Part shown: positions 38,810 to 52,600 of the stretch, one piece after another
Layout: each line of letters starts with the position of its first letter
Position numbering within the stretch: position 1 is the first letter of the stretch
Assembly: GCA_950022655.1 (NCBI GenBank)
Contig: OX465589.1
Span: 24,915,626 to 24,979,625, forward strand
Source: Alentia gelatinosa
Lineage: Eukaryota > Annelida > Polychaeta > Phyllodocida > Polynoidae
Length of the DNA: 64,000 nucleotides
Reading direction: 5' to 3'
The notes under the pieces: model-generated
What the model was told of the DNA's origin: nothing
The model's input: the letters and a program-made list of their open reading frames with translations, nothing else
Database searches by the model: none
Position numbers and translations under genes: made by a program

Positions 38810-39401
38810 GCCTGTGGCGAGGTTGGGGCCACAGGCAATAATGGTTTTAACAATTCATTTATTGTCGACCAGTCGGCATGGAGACACTGGTATGAGATGT
38901 AGGATGGGCAATGAGAGACTTTCACATGCATTATGCTTGAAATGGTTGACCGGATGTTAAAACAAACCCAACAAACAAACTATTTAAACCAGCACTCCAT
39001 GATGCTAGATCTCACAGGTCCACAGTGAGAGAGCATCAAACATGGATGTGCGGAACCAGGTCCTTGATGCTCTTTTGCTGTGAACCTGTGATTTCCAACA
39101 TAGCGCCTCCTCTTCATTTCCTGTTTACAAACTTTAGATAATTGAAATTTGATAGTAATTTTGGGAACTGACAAAAGGCTATGCTCAGACACCACTTAAT
39201 CATTTATATGACCTGCCACACTCTGCTATTGCAGCCTACTCTCCTGAAATACTCCGACGGGTCTACCTTTATCTCATGGACTGTGATTGTCATACATCAG
39301 AGACATGTCATCTTGTCTGAGACTTTATTGTCTAATCTCTCTATCATGGTCACCTTGTATACTTGAACTCACTTTGGGCTTGTCCCAAGGGTGACCATGA
39401 T
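38810..39401. repeat. A monomer truncated within its foldback insertion (duplicate)
   Basis: Same joint as at 23906, displaced by 15,495 bp. Both carry the rare CACCTTGTATAC sequence in the foldback loop, so they derive from one event followed by duplication. Confidence 0.86.
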
Positions 39402-40218
39402 TTGGATGGTTGCGACTGCCTGTGGCGAGGTTGGAGCCACAGGCAATTTTTTTTAAATTGCACCGAGATCTCATTTTAAACCTTTTAAAGGCAACATTTT
39501 GTTGGAAGAATAAGTTTTATTGACTTTTTTATGATATCTTGGCGATATCAGTGGTGTTAAAGAACCTTGAGAAAGTCTGGTAAGGACCCATAAAAGTTGA
39601 CTGGACGTTAAATCATACCAAACCATGTCCTTGATGCTCTTTTGCTGTGAACCTGCAATTTCCAACATAACGCCTGTTCTTCATTTCCTAATTGAACAAA
39701 TTGGACATTAAACTACCCAAACAAACTTTGTAGGACCGAAACGAATGGAGACCACCAGTATATTAATGACATTAGCTCATCTACCAATGTAGTCTACTGC
39801 ATGTCAGCATAGGTCAGTTCATTCTTGTTGTAATTATGTGAATGACGTCAGACCTGGACATACCCCTGCACGGGGGATTTTCCGCACGCCCAGGTCTGGC
39901 AGGAATCATGTGAAATGCCTCACTCCACCATTGCGGCCTGCTCTCCTCAAAGTCTAAGACATGTCAACCTTTATCTCGTATTATTTTACCAAGCCACCCA
40001 CATCCTCTCCTTAAATATATCCCATCAATGGGCTACAAAAGACAAAAAAATGGACTTGCCTGTTCTTCATATCCGGTTTACCAAATTGTAGATTAATTGA
40101 AAACAATATAATAAATTGGGGCACTGCAACAAGACTATGCTCAAGGTCTGTCACTCCACCGCCACTGAATCATGTGAAATGCCTCACTCCGCCATTGCGG
40201 CCTGCTTTCCTCAAAGTC
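39402..40218. repeat. Rearranged, circularly permuted K module (copy 2)
   Basis: Repeat of the module at 23907 at an offset of 15,495 bp, with the same half order, link sequence, cassette deletion and truncated foldback on its left. I saw no differences between the two. It marks the nominal start of the second 15.5-kb unit. Confidence 0.86.
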
Positions 40219-43200
40219 TCCGACGGGTCTACCTTTATCTCATGGACTGTGATTTTGTTAAGTCATTTTAATGAAAGAATTTTACTTTCTTGGACGCAAC
40301 AAGAATTTTATCACTTGGATGGTTGCGACTGCCTGTGGCGAGGTTGGGGCCACAGGCAATAATGGTTTTAACAATTTATATTGTCGACCAGTCGGCATGG
40401 CGACACTGGTATGAGATGTAGGATGGGCAAGGAGAGACTTCACATGCATTATGCTTGAAATCGTTGACCAGATGTTAAAACAAACCCAACAAACAAACTA
40501 TTTAAACCAGCACTCCATGATGCTAGATCTCACAGGTTCACAGTGAAAGAGCATCAAACATGGAAGTGCGGAACCAGGTCCTTGATGCTCTTTTGCTGTG
40601 AACCTGTGATTTCCAACATAGCGCCTCCTCTTCATTTCCTGTTTACAGACTTTAGATAATTGAAAATTGATAGTAATTTTGGGAACTGACAAAAGGCTAT
40701 GCTCAGACACCACTTAATCACATGACCTGCCACACTCTGCTATTGCAGCCTACTCTCCTGAAATACTCCGACGGGTCTACCTTTATCTCATGGACTGTGA
40801 TTTTGTTAAGTCATTTTAATGAAAGAATTTTACTTTCTTGGACGCAACAAGAATTTTATCACTTGGATGGTTGCGACTGCCTGTGGCGAGGTTGGGGCCA
40901 CAGGCAATAATGGTTTTAACAATTCATTTATTGTCGACCAGTCGGCATGGAGACACTGGTATGAGATGTAGGATGGGCAATGAGAGACTTTCACATGCAT
41001 TATGCTTGAAATGGTTGACCGGATGTTAAAACAAACCCAACAAACAAACTATTTAAACCAGCACTCCATGATGCTAGATCTCACAGGTCCACAGTGAGAG
41101 AGCATCAAACATGGATGTGCGGAACCAGGTCCTTGATGCTCTTTTGCTGTGAACCTGTGATTTCCAACATAGCGCCTCCTCTTCATTTCCTGTTTACAAA
41201 CTTTAGATAATTGAAATTTGATAGTAATTTTGGGAACTGACAAAAGGCTATGCTCAGACACCACTTAATCATTTATATGACCTGCCACACTCTGCTATTG
41301 CAGCCTACTCTCCTGAAATACTCCGACGGGTCTACCTTTATCTCATGGACTGTGATTTTGTTAAGTCATTTTAATGAAAGAATTTTACTTTATTGGACGC
41401 AACAAGAATTTTATCACTTGGATGGTTGCGACTGCCTGTGGCGAGGTTGGGGCCACAGGCAATAATGGTTTTAACAATTTATATTGTCGACCAGTCGGCA
41501 TGGAGACACTGGTATGAGATGTAGGATGGGCAATGAGAGACTTTCACATGCATTATGCTTGAAATGGTTGACCGGATGTTAAAACAAACCCAACAAACAA
41601 ACTATTTAAACCAGCACTCCATGATGCTAGATCTCACAGGTCCACAGTGAGAGAGCATCAAACATGGATGTGCGGAACCAGGTCCTTGATGCTCTTTTGC
41701 TGTGAACCTGTGATTTCCAACATAGCGCCTCCTCTTCATTTCCTGTTTACAAACTTTAGATAATTGAAATTTGATAGTAATTTTGGGAACTGACAAAAGG
41801 CTATGCTCAGACACCACTTAATCATTTATATGACCTGCCACACTCTGCTATTGCAGCCTACTCTCCTGAAATACTCCGACGGGTCTACCTTTATCTCATG
41901 GACTGTGATTGTCATACATCAGAGACATGTCATCTTGTCTGAGACTTTATTGTCTAATCTCTCTATCATGGTCACCTCGTATACTTGAACTCACTTTGGG
42001 CTTGTCCCAAGGGTGACCATGATAGAGAGATTTCACTCTGGCATCAGAGTCGTCATTTTGTTAAATCATTTTAATGAAACAATTTTACTTTATTGGACGC
42101 AACAAGAATTTTATCACTTGGATGGTTGCGACTGCCTGTGGCGAGGTTGGGGCCACAGGCAATAATGGTTTTAACAATTCATTTATTGTCGACCAGTCGG
42201 CATGGAGACACTGGTATGAGATGTAGGATGGGCAATGAGAGACTTTCACATGCATTATGCTTGAAATGGTTGACCGGATGTTAAAACAAACCCAACAAAC
42301 AAACTATTTAAACCAGCACTCCATGATGCTAGATCTCACAGGTCCACAGTGAGAGAGCATCAAACATGGATGTGCGGAACCAGGTCCTTGATGCTCTTTT
42401 GCTGTGAACCTGTGATTTCCAACATAGCGCCTCCTCTTCATTTCCTGTTTACAAACTTTAGATAATTGAAATTTGATAGTAATTTTGGGAACTGACAAAA
42501 GGCTATGCTCAGACACCACTTAATCATTTATATGACCTGCCACACTCTGCTATTGCAGCCTACTCTCCTGAAATACTCCGACGGGTCTACCTTTATCTCA
42601 TGGACTGTGATTGTCATACATCAGAGACATGTCATCTTGTCTGAGACTTTATTGTCTAATCTCTCTATCATGGTCACCTCGTATACTTGAACTCACTTTG
42701 GGCTTGTCCCAAGGGTGACCATGATAGAGAGATTTCACTCTGGCATCAGAGTCGTCATTTTGTTAAATCATTTTAATGAAACAATTTTACTTTATTGGAC
42801 GCAACAAGAATTTTATCACTTGGATGGTTGCGACTGCCTGTGGCGAGGTTGGGGCCACAGGCAATAATGGTTTTAACAATTTATATTGTCGACCAGTCGG
42901 CATGGCGACACTGGTATGAGATGTAGGATGGGCAAGGAGAGACTTCACATGCATTATGCTTGAAATGGTTGACCAGATGTTAAAACAAACCCAACAAACA
43001 AACTATTTAAACCAGCACTCCATGATGCTAGATCTCACAGGTTCACAGTGAGAGAGCATCAAACATGGAAGTGGGAACCAGGTCCTTGATGCTCTTTTGC
43101 TGTGAACCTGTGATTTCCAACATAGCGCCTCCTCTTCATTTCCTGTTTACAGACTTTAGATAATTGAAAATTGATAGTAATTTTGGGAACTGACAAAAGG

Positions 43201-45700
43201 CTATGCTCAGACACCACTTAATCATATGACCTGCCACACTCTGCTATTGCAGCCTACTCTCCTGAAATACTCCGACGGGTCTACCTTTATCTCATGGACT
43301 GTGATTTTGTTAAGTCATTTTAATGAAAGAATTTTACTTTCTTGGACGCAACAAGAATTTTATCACTTGGATGGTTGCGACTGCCTGTGGCGAGGTTGGG
43401 GCCACAGGCAATAATGGTTTTAACAATTCATTTATTGTCGACCAGTCGGCATGGAGACACTGGTATGAGATGTAGGATGGGCAATGAGAGACTTTCACAT
43501 GCATTATGCTTGAAATGGTTGACCGGATGTTAAAACAAACCCAACAAACAAACTAATTAAACCAGCACTCCATGATGCTAGATCTCACAGGTCCACAGTG
43601 AGAGAGCATCAAACATGGATGTGCGGAACCAGGTCCTTGATGCTCTTTTGCTGTGAACCTGTGATTTCCAACATAGCGCCTCCTCTTCATTTCCTGTTTA
43701 CAAACTTTAGATAATTGAAATTTGATAGTAATTTTGGGAACTGACAAAAGGCTATGCTCAGACACCACTTAATCATTTATATGACCTGCCACACTCTGCT
43801 ATTGCAGCCTACTCTCCTGAAATACTCCGACGGGTCTACCTTTATCTCATGGACTGTGATTGTCATACATCAGAGACATGTCATCTTGTCTGAGACTTTA
43901 TTGTCTAATCTCTCTATCATGGTCACCTCGTATACTTGAACTCACTTTGGGCTTGTCCCAAGGGTGACCATGATAGAGAGATTTCACTCTGGCATCAGAG
44001 TCGCCATTTTGTTAAATCATTTTAATGAAACAATTTTACTTTATTGGACGCAACAAGAATTTTATCACTTGGATGGTTGCGACTGCCTGTGGCGAGGTTG
44101 GGGCCACAGGCAATAATGGTTTTAACAATTCATTTATTGTCGACCAGTCGGCATGGAGACACTGGTATGAGATGTAGGATGGGCAATGAGAGACTTTCAC
44201 ATGCATTATGCTTGAAATGGTTGACCGGATGTTAAAACAAACCCAACAAACAAACTATTTAAACCAGCACTCCATGATGCTAGATCTCACAGGTCCACAG
44301 TGAGAGAGCATCAAACATGGATGTGCGGAACCAGGTCCTTGATGCTCTTTTGCTGTGAACCTGTGATTTCCAACATAGCGCCTCCTCTTCATTTCCTGTT
44401 TACAGACTTTAGATAATTGAAATTTGATAGTAATTTTGGGAACTGACAAAAGGCTATGCTCAGACACCACTTAATCATTCATATGACCTGCCACACTCTG
44501 CTATTGCAGCCTACTCTCCTGAAATACTCCGACGGGTCTACCTTTATCTCATGGACTGTGATTTTGTTAAGTCATTTTAATGAAAGAATTTTACTTTCTT
44601 GGACGCAACAAGAATTTTATCACTTGGATGGTTGTGACTGCCTGTGGCGAGGTTGGGGCCACAGGCAATAATGGTTTTAACAATTCATTTATTGTCGACC
44701 AGTCGGCATGGAGACACTGGTATGAGATGTAGGATGGGCAATGAGAGACTTTCACATGCATTATGCTTGAAATGGTTGACCGGATGTTAAAACAAACCCA
44801 ACAAACAAACTATTTAAACCAGCACTCCATGATGCTAGATCTCACAGGTTCACAGTGAGAGAGCATCAAACATGGATGTGCGGAACCAGGTCCTTGATGC
44901 TCTTTTGCTGTGAACCTGTGATTTCCAACATAGCGCCTCCTCTTCATTTCCTGTTTACAAACTTTAGATAATTGAAATTTGATAGTAATTTTGGGAACTG
45001 ACAAAAGGCTATGCTCAGACACCACTTAATCATTTATATGACCTGCCACACTCTGCTATTGCAGCCTACTCTCCTGAAATACTCCGACGGGTCTACCTTT
45101 ATCTCATGGACTGTGATTGTCATACATCAGAGACATGTCATCTTGTCTGAGACTTTATTGTCTAATCTCTCTATCATGGTCACCTCGTATACTTGAACTC
45201 ACTTTGGGCTTGTCCCAAGGGTGACCATGATAGAGAGATTTCACTCTGGCATCAGAGTCGTCATTTTGTTAAGTCATTTTAATGAAACAATTTTACTTTA
45301 TTGGACGCAACAAGAATTTTATCACTTGGATGGTTGCGACTGCCTGTGGCGAGGTTGGGGCCACAGGCAATAATGGTTTTAACAATTCATTTATTGTCGA
45401 CCAGTCGGCATGGCGACACTGGTATGAGATGTAGGATGAGCAATGAGAGACCTTCACATGCATTATGCTTGAAATGGTTGACCGGATGTTAAAACAAACC
45501 CAACAAACAAACTATTTAAACCAGCACTCCATGATGCTAGATCTCACAGGTCCACAGTGAGAGAGCATCAAACATGGATGTGCGGAACCAGGTCCTTGAT
45601 GCTCTTTTGCTGTGAACCTGTGATTTCCAACATAGCGCCTCCTCTTCATTTCCTGTTTACAAACTTTAGATAATTGAAAATTGATAGTAATTTTGGGAAC
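40219..45700. repeat. Monomer tract 7 (duplicate of tract 5)
   Basis: Stem-loop starts: 40331 B, 40879 A without insertion, 41434 mosaic A (700), 42134 A, 42836 B (547), 43383 A, 44085 A without insertion, 44640 A with the B-type palindrome arm, 45342 partial. It matches tract 5 at +15,495 bp; the one difference I noticed is A44016 versus G28521. Confidence 0.92.
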
Positions 45701-46681
45701 AAGCTCAGACACAACATCCTCTCCTTAAATTTATCCCATCAATGGGCTACAAAAGACAAAAAAATGGACTTGCCTGTTCTTCATATCCGGTTTACCAAAT
45801 TGTAGATTAATTGAAAACAATTCAATAAATTGGGGCACTGCAACAAGACTATGCTCAAGGTCTGTCACTCCACCGCCACTGAATCATGTGAAATGCCTCA
45901 CTCCGCCATTGCGGCCTGCTTTCCTCAAAGTCTCCAGCATGTATACATTTATCTCGGATTATTTTACCAAGAAAATGTAGTGGCTACTAGCCAAAACTTA
46001 AAGAAAGGCAACCTGACACAAACTCAACGGGTTCACCTTACAGGTTCACTGCACTTTCTAGGGCGCAACATGACAGCTTTTTATCACTTGGATGGTTGCG
46101 ACTGCCTGTGGCGAGGTTGGAGCCACAGGCAATTTTTTTAAAATTGCACCGAGATCTCATTTTAAACCTTTTAAAGGCAACATTTTGTTGGAAGAATAAG
46201 TTTTATTGACTTTTTTATGATATCTTGGCGATATCAGTGGTGTTAAAGAACCTTGAGAAAGTCTGGTAAGGACCCATAAAAGTTGACTGGACGTTAAATC
46301 ATACCAAACCAACAAACAAACTTTTTGCTGTGAACCTGCAATTTCCAACATAATGCCTGTTCTTCATTTCCTAATTGAACAAATTGGACATTAAACTACC
46401 CAAACAAACTTTGTAGGACCGAAACGAATGGAGACCACCAGTATATTAATGACATTAACTTAATTACAATAAGGACTGCCCACTTCTGTTTCTGTTAATA
46501 GCTAATCTACCAATGTAGTCTACTGCATGTCAGCATAGGTCAGTTCATTCTTGTTGTAATTATGTGAATGACGTCAGACCTGGACATCCCCCCCGCACGG
46601 GGGATTTTCCGTACGCCCAGGTCTGGCAGGAATCATGTGAAATGCCTCACTCCACCATTGCGGCCTGCTTTCCTCAAAGTC
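45701..46681. repeat. K module 6 (standard order, right-domain type)
   Basis: Copy of the module at 30206 displaced by 15,495 bp, with the same G and C markers (46190 and 46511), the forward cassette and the same variant monomer before it. Confidence 0.9.
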
Positions 46682-49600
46682 TCCGACGGGTCTACCTTTA
46701 TCTCATGGACTGTGATTTTGTTAAGTCATTTTAATGAAAGAATTTTACTTTCTTGGACGCAACAAGAATTTTATCACTTGGATGGTTGCGACTGCCTGTG
46801 GCGAGGTTGGGGCCACAGGCAATAATGGTTTTAACAATTCATTTATTGTCGACCAGTCGGCATGGAGACACTGGTATGAGATGTAGGATGGGCAATGAGA
46901 GACTTTCACATGCATTATGCTTGAAATGGTTGACCGGATGTTAAAACAAACCCAACAAACAAACTATTTAAACCAGCACTCCATGATGCTAGATCTCACA
47001 GGTCCACAGTGAGAGAGCATCAAACATGGATGTGCGGAACCAGGTCCTTGATGCTCTTTTGCTGTGAACCTGTGATTTCCAACATAGCGCCTCCTCTTCA
47101 TTTCCTGTTTACAAACTTTAGATAATTGAAATTTGATAGTAATTTTGGGAACTGACAAAAGGCTATGCTCAGACACCACTTAATCATTTATATGACCTGC
47201 CACACTCTGCTATTGCAGCCTACTCTCCTGAAATACTCCGACGGGTCTACCTTTATCTCATGGACTGTGATTGTCATACATCAGAGACATGTCATCTTGT
47301 CTGAGACTTTATTGTCTAATCTCTCTATCATGGTCACCTCGTATACTTGAACTCACTTTGGGCTTGTCCCAAGGGTGACCATGATAGAGAGATTTCACTC
47401 TGGCATCAGAGTCGCCATTTTGTTAAATCATTTTAATGAAACAATTTTACTTTATTGGACGCAACAAGAATTTTATCACTTGGATGGTTGCGACTGCCTG
47501 TGGCGAGGTTGGGGCCACAGGCAATAATGGTTTTAACAATTCATTTATTGTCGACCAGTCGGCATGGAGACACTGGTATGAGATGTAGGATGGGCAATGA
47601 GAGACTTTCACATGCATTATGCTTGAAATGGTTGACCGGATGTTAAAACAAACCCAACAAACAAACTATTTAAACCAGCACTCCATGATGCTAGATCTCA
47701 CAGGTTCACAGTGAGAGAGCATCAAACATGGAAGTGCGGAACCAGGTCCTTGATGCTCTTTTGCTGTGAACCTGTGATTTCCAACATAGCGCCTCCTCTT
47801 CATTTCCTGTTTACAGACTTTAGATAATTGAAAATTGATAGTAATTTTGGGAACTGACAAAAGGCTATGCTCAGACACCACTTAATCATATGACCTGCCA
47901 CACTCTGCTATTGCAGCCTACTCTCCTGAAATACTCCGACGGGTCTACCTTTATCTCATGGACTGTGATTTTGTTAAGTCATTTTAATGAAAGAATTTTA
48001 CTTTCTTGGACGCAACAAGAATTTTATCACTTGGATGGTTGCGACTGCCTGTGGCGAGGTTGGGGCCACAGGCAATAATGGTTTTAACAATTCATTTATT
48101 GTCGACCAGTCGGCATGGAGACACTGGTATGAGATGTAGGATGGGCAATGAGAGACTTTCACATGCATTATGCTTGAAATGGTTGACCGGATGTTAAAAC
48201 AAACCCAACAAACAAACTATTTAAACCAGCACTCCATGATGCTAGATCTCACAGGTCCACAGTGAGAGAGCATCAAACATGGATGTGCGGAACCAGGTCC
48301 TTGATGCTCTTTTGCTGTGAACCTGTGATTTCCAACATAGCGCCTCCTCTTCATTTCCTGTTTACAAACTTTAGATAATTGAAATTTGATAGTAATTTTG
48401 GGAACTGACAAAAGGCTATGCTCAGACACCACTTAATCATTTATATGACCTGCCACACTCTGCTATTGCAGCCTACTCTCCTGAAATACTCCTACGGGTC
48501 TACCTTTATCTCATGGACTGTGATTGTCATACATCAGAGACATGTCATCTTGTCTGAGACTTTATTGTCTAATCTCTCTATCATGGTCACCTCGTATACT
48601 TGAACTCACTTTGGGCTTGTCCCAAGGGTGACCATGATAGAGAGATTTCACTCTGGCATCAGAGTCGTCATTTTGTTAAATCATTTTAATGAAACAATTT
48701 TACTTTATTGGACGCAACAAGAATTTTATCACTTGGATGGTTGCGACTGCCTGTGGCGAGGTTGGGGCCACAGGCAATAATGGTTTTAACAATTTATATT
48801 GTCGACCAGTCGGCATGGCGACACTGGTATGAGATGTAGGATGGGCAAGGAGAGACTTCACATGCATTATGCTTGAAATGGTTGACCAGATGTTAAAACA
48901 AACCCAACAAACAAACTATTTAAACCAGCACTCCATGATGCTAGATCTCACAGGTTCACAGTGAGAGAGCATCAAACATGGAAGTGCGGAACCAGGTCCT
49001 TGATGCTCTTTTGCTGTGAACCTGTGATTTCCAACATAGCGCCTCCTCTTCATTTCCTGTTTACAGACTTTAGATAATTGAAAATTGATAGTAATTTTGG
49101 GAACTGACAAAAGGCTATGCTCAGACACCACTTAATCATATGACCTGCCACACTCTGCTATTGCAGCCTACTCTCCTGAAATACTCCGACGGGTCTACCT
49201 TTATCTCATGGACTGTGATTTTGTTAAGTCATTTTAATGAAAGAATTTTACTTTCTTGGACGCAACAAGAATTTTATCACTTGGATGGTTGCGACTGCCT
49301 GTGGCGAGGTTGGGGCCACAGGCAATAATGGTTTTAACAATTCATTTATTGTCGACCAGTCGGCATGGAGACACTGGTATGAGATGTAGGATGGGCAATG
49401 AGAGACTTTCACATGCATTATGCTTGAAATGGTTGACCGGATGTTAAAACAAACCCAACAAACAAACTATTTAAACCAGCACTCCATGATGCTAGATCTC
49501 ACAGGTCCACAGTGAGAGAGCATCAAACATGGATGTGCGGAACCAGGTCCTTGATGCTCTTTTGCTGTGAACCTGTGATTTCCAACATAGCGCCTCCTCT

Positions 49601-52600
49601 TCATTTCCTGTTTACAAACTTTAGATAATTGAAATTTGATAGTAATTTTGGGAACTGACAAAAGGCTATGCTCAGACACCACTTAATCATTTATATGACC
49701 TGCCACACTCTGCTATTGCAGCCTACTCTCCTGAAATACTCCGACGGGTCTACCTTTATCTCATGGACTGTGATTGTCATACATCAGAGACATGTCATCT
49801 TGTCTGAGACTTTATTGTCTAATCTCTCTATCATGGTCACCTCGTATACTTGAACTCACTTTGGGCTTGTCCCAAGGGTGACCATGATAGAGAGATTTCA
49901 CTCTGGCATCAGAGTCGTCATTTTGTTAAATCATTTTAATGAAACAATTTTACTTTATTGGACGCAACAAGAATTTTATCACTTGGATGGTTGCGACTGC
50001 CTGTGGCGAGGTTGGGGCCACAGGCAATAATGGTTTTAACAATTTATATTGTCGACCAGTCGGCATGGCGACACTGGTATGAGATGTAGGATGGGCAAGG
50101 AGAGACTTCACATGCATTATGCTTGAAATGGTTGACCAGATGTTAAAACAAACCCAACAAACAAACTATTTAAACCAGCACTCCATGATGCTAGATCTCA
50201 CAGGTTCACAGTGAGAGAGCATCAAACATGGAAGTGCGGAACCAGGTCCTTGATGCTCTTTTGCTGTGAACCTGTGATTTCCAACATAGCGCCTCCTCTT
50301 CATTTCCTGTTTACAGACTTTAGATAATTGAAAATTGATAGTAATTTTGGGAACTGACAAAAGGCTATGCTCAGACACCACTTAATCATATGACCTGCCA
50401 CACTCTGCTATTGCAGCCTACTCTCCTGAAATACTCCGACGGGTCTACCTTTATCTCATGGACTGTGATTTTGTTAAGTCATTTTAATGAAAGAATTTTA
50501 CTTTCTTGGACGCAACAAGAATTTTATCACTTGGATGGTTGCGACTGCCTGTGGCGAGGTTGGGGCCACAGGCAATAATGGTTTTAACAATTCATTTATT
50601 GTCGACCAGTCGGCATGGAGACACTGGTATGAGATGTAGGATGGGCAATGAGAGACTTTCACATGCATTATGCTTGAAATGGTTGACCGGATGTTAAAAC
50701 AAACCCAACAAACAAACTATTTAAACCAGCACTCCATGATGCTAGATCTCACAGGTCCACAGTGAGAGAGCATCAAACATGGATGTGCGGAACCAGGTCC
50801 TTGATGCTCTTTTGCTGTGAACCTGTGATTTCCAACATAGCGCCTCCTCTTCATTTCCTGTTTACAAACTTTAGATAATTGAAATTTGATAGTAATTTTG
50901 GGAACTGACAAAAGGCTATGCTCAGACACCACTTAATCATTTATATGACCTGCCACACTCTGCTATTGCAGCCTACTCTCCTGAAATACTCCGACGGGTC
51001 TACCTTTATCTCATGGACTGTGATTGTCATACATCAGAGACATGTCATCTTGTCTGAGACTTTATTGTCTAATCTCTCTATCATGGTCACCTCGTATACT
51101 TGAACTCACTTTGGGCTTGTCCCAAGGGTGACCATGATAGAGAGATTTCACTCTGGCATCAGAGTCGCCATTTTGTTAAATCATTTTAATGAAACAATTT
51201 TACTTTATTGGACGCAACAAGAATTTTATCACTTGGATGGTTGCGACTGCCTGTGGCGAGGTTGGGGCCACAGGCAATAATGGTTTTAACAATTCATTTA
51301 TTGTCGACCAGTCGGCATGGAGACACTGGTATGAGATGTAGGATGGGCAATGAGAGACTTTCACATGCATTATGCTTGAAATGGTTGACCGGATGTTAAA
51401 ACAAACCCAACAAACAAACTATTTAAACCAGCACTCCATGATGCTAGATCTCACAGGTCCACAGTGAGAGAGCATCAAACATGGATGTGCGGAACCAGGT
51501 CCTTGATGCTCTTTTGCTGTGAACCTGTGATTTCCAACATAGCGCCTCCTCTTCATTTCCTGTTTACAGACTTTAGATAATTGAAATTTGATAGTAATTT
51601 TGGGAACTGACAAAAGGCTATGCTCAGACACCACTTAATCATTCATATGACCTGCCACACTCTGCTATTGCAGCCTACTCTCCTGAAATACTCCGACGGG
51701 TCTACCTTTATCTCATGGATTGTGATTTTGTTAAGTCATTTTAATGAAAGAATTTTACTTTCTTGGACGCAACAAGAATTTTATCACTTGGATGGTTGCG
51801 ACTGCCTGTGGCGAGGTTGGGGCCACAGGCAATAATGGTTTTAACAATTCATTTATTGTCGACCAGTCGGCATGGAGACACTGGTATGAGATGTAGGATG
51901 GGCAATGAGAGACTTTCACATGCATTATGCTTGAAATGGTTGACCGGATGTTAAAACAAACCCAACAAACAAACTATTTAAACCAGCACTCCATGATGCT
52001 AGATCTCACAGGTCCACAGTGAGAGAGCATCAAACATGGATGTGCGGAACCAGGTCCTTGATGCTCTTTTGCTGTGAACCTGTGATTTCCAACATAGCGC
52101 CTCCTCTTCATTTCCTGTTTACAAACTTTAGATAATTGAAATTTGATAGTAATTTTGGGAACTGACAAAAGGCTATGCTCAGACACCACTTAATCATTTA
52201 TATGACCTGCCACACTCTGCTATTGCAGCCTACTCTCCTGAAATACTCCGACGGGTCTACCTTTATCTCATGGACTGTGATTGTCATACATCAGAGACAT
52301 GTCATCTTGTCTGAGACTTTATTGTCTAATCTCTCTATCATGGTCACCTCGTATACTTGAACTCACTTTGGGCTTGTCCCAAGGGTGACCATGATAGAGA
52401 GATTTCACTCTGGCATCAGAGTCGTCATTTTGTTAAGTCATTTTAATGAAACAATTTTACTTTATTGGACGCAACAAGAATTTTATCACTTGGATGGTTG
52501 CGACTGCCTGTGGCGAGGTTGGGGCCACAGGCAATAATGGTTTTAACAATTCATTTATTGTCGACCAGTCGGCATGGCGACACTGGTATGAGATGTAGGA

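Larger units (their letters stand above)
23907..39401. repeat. 15,495-bp tandem duplication, copy 1
   Basis: Contains a permuted K module (23907-24723), a tract of nine monomers, a standard K module (30206-31186) and a tract of thirteen monomers ending in a truncated foldback. Copy 2 matches at a fixed offset of 15,495 bp. Private variants shared by the two copies include CTCCTACGGG at about 32998, a one-base loss in the B loop at about 27577, GAAAGAGC at about 25051 and ATGGATTGTG at about 36223. The exact left breakpoint lies between about 23,245 and 23,860, because a one-base deletion at about 38,740 and 54,235 is absent at 23,245. Confidence 0.92.
31187..39401. repeat. Monomer tract 6
   Basis: Stem-loop starts: 31299 A, 32001 mosaic B (551), 32552 A, 33254 B, 33802 A, 34504 B, 35052 A, 35754 A without insertion (555), 36309 A, 37011 mosaic B (550), 37561 A (GTTAACAAAC variant), 38263 B (547, one base lost at about 38,740), 38810 truncated A. 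The A monomer at 37561 has AGAGAATTCACTC instead of AGAGATTTCACTC to the right of its foldback. Confidence 0.92.
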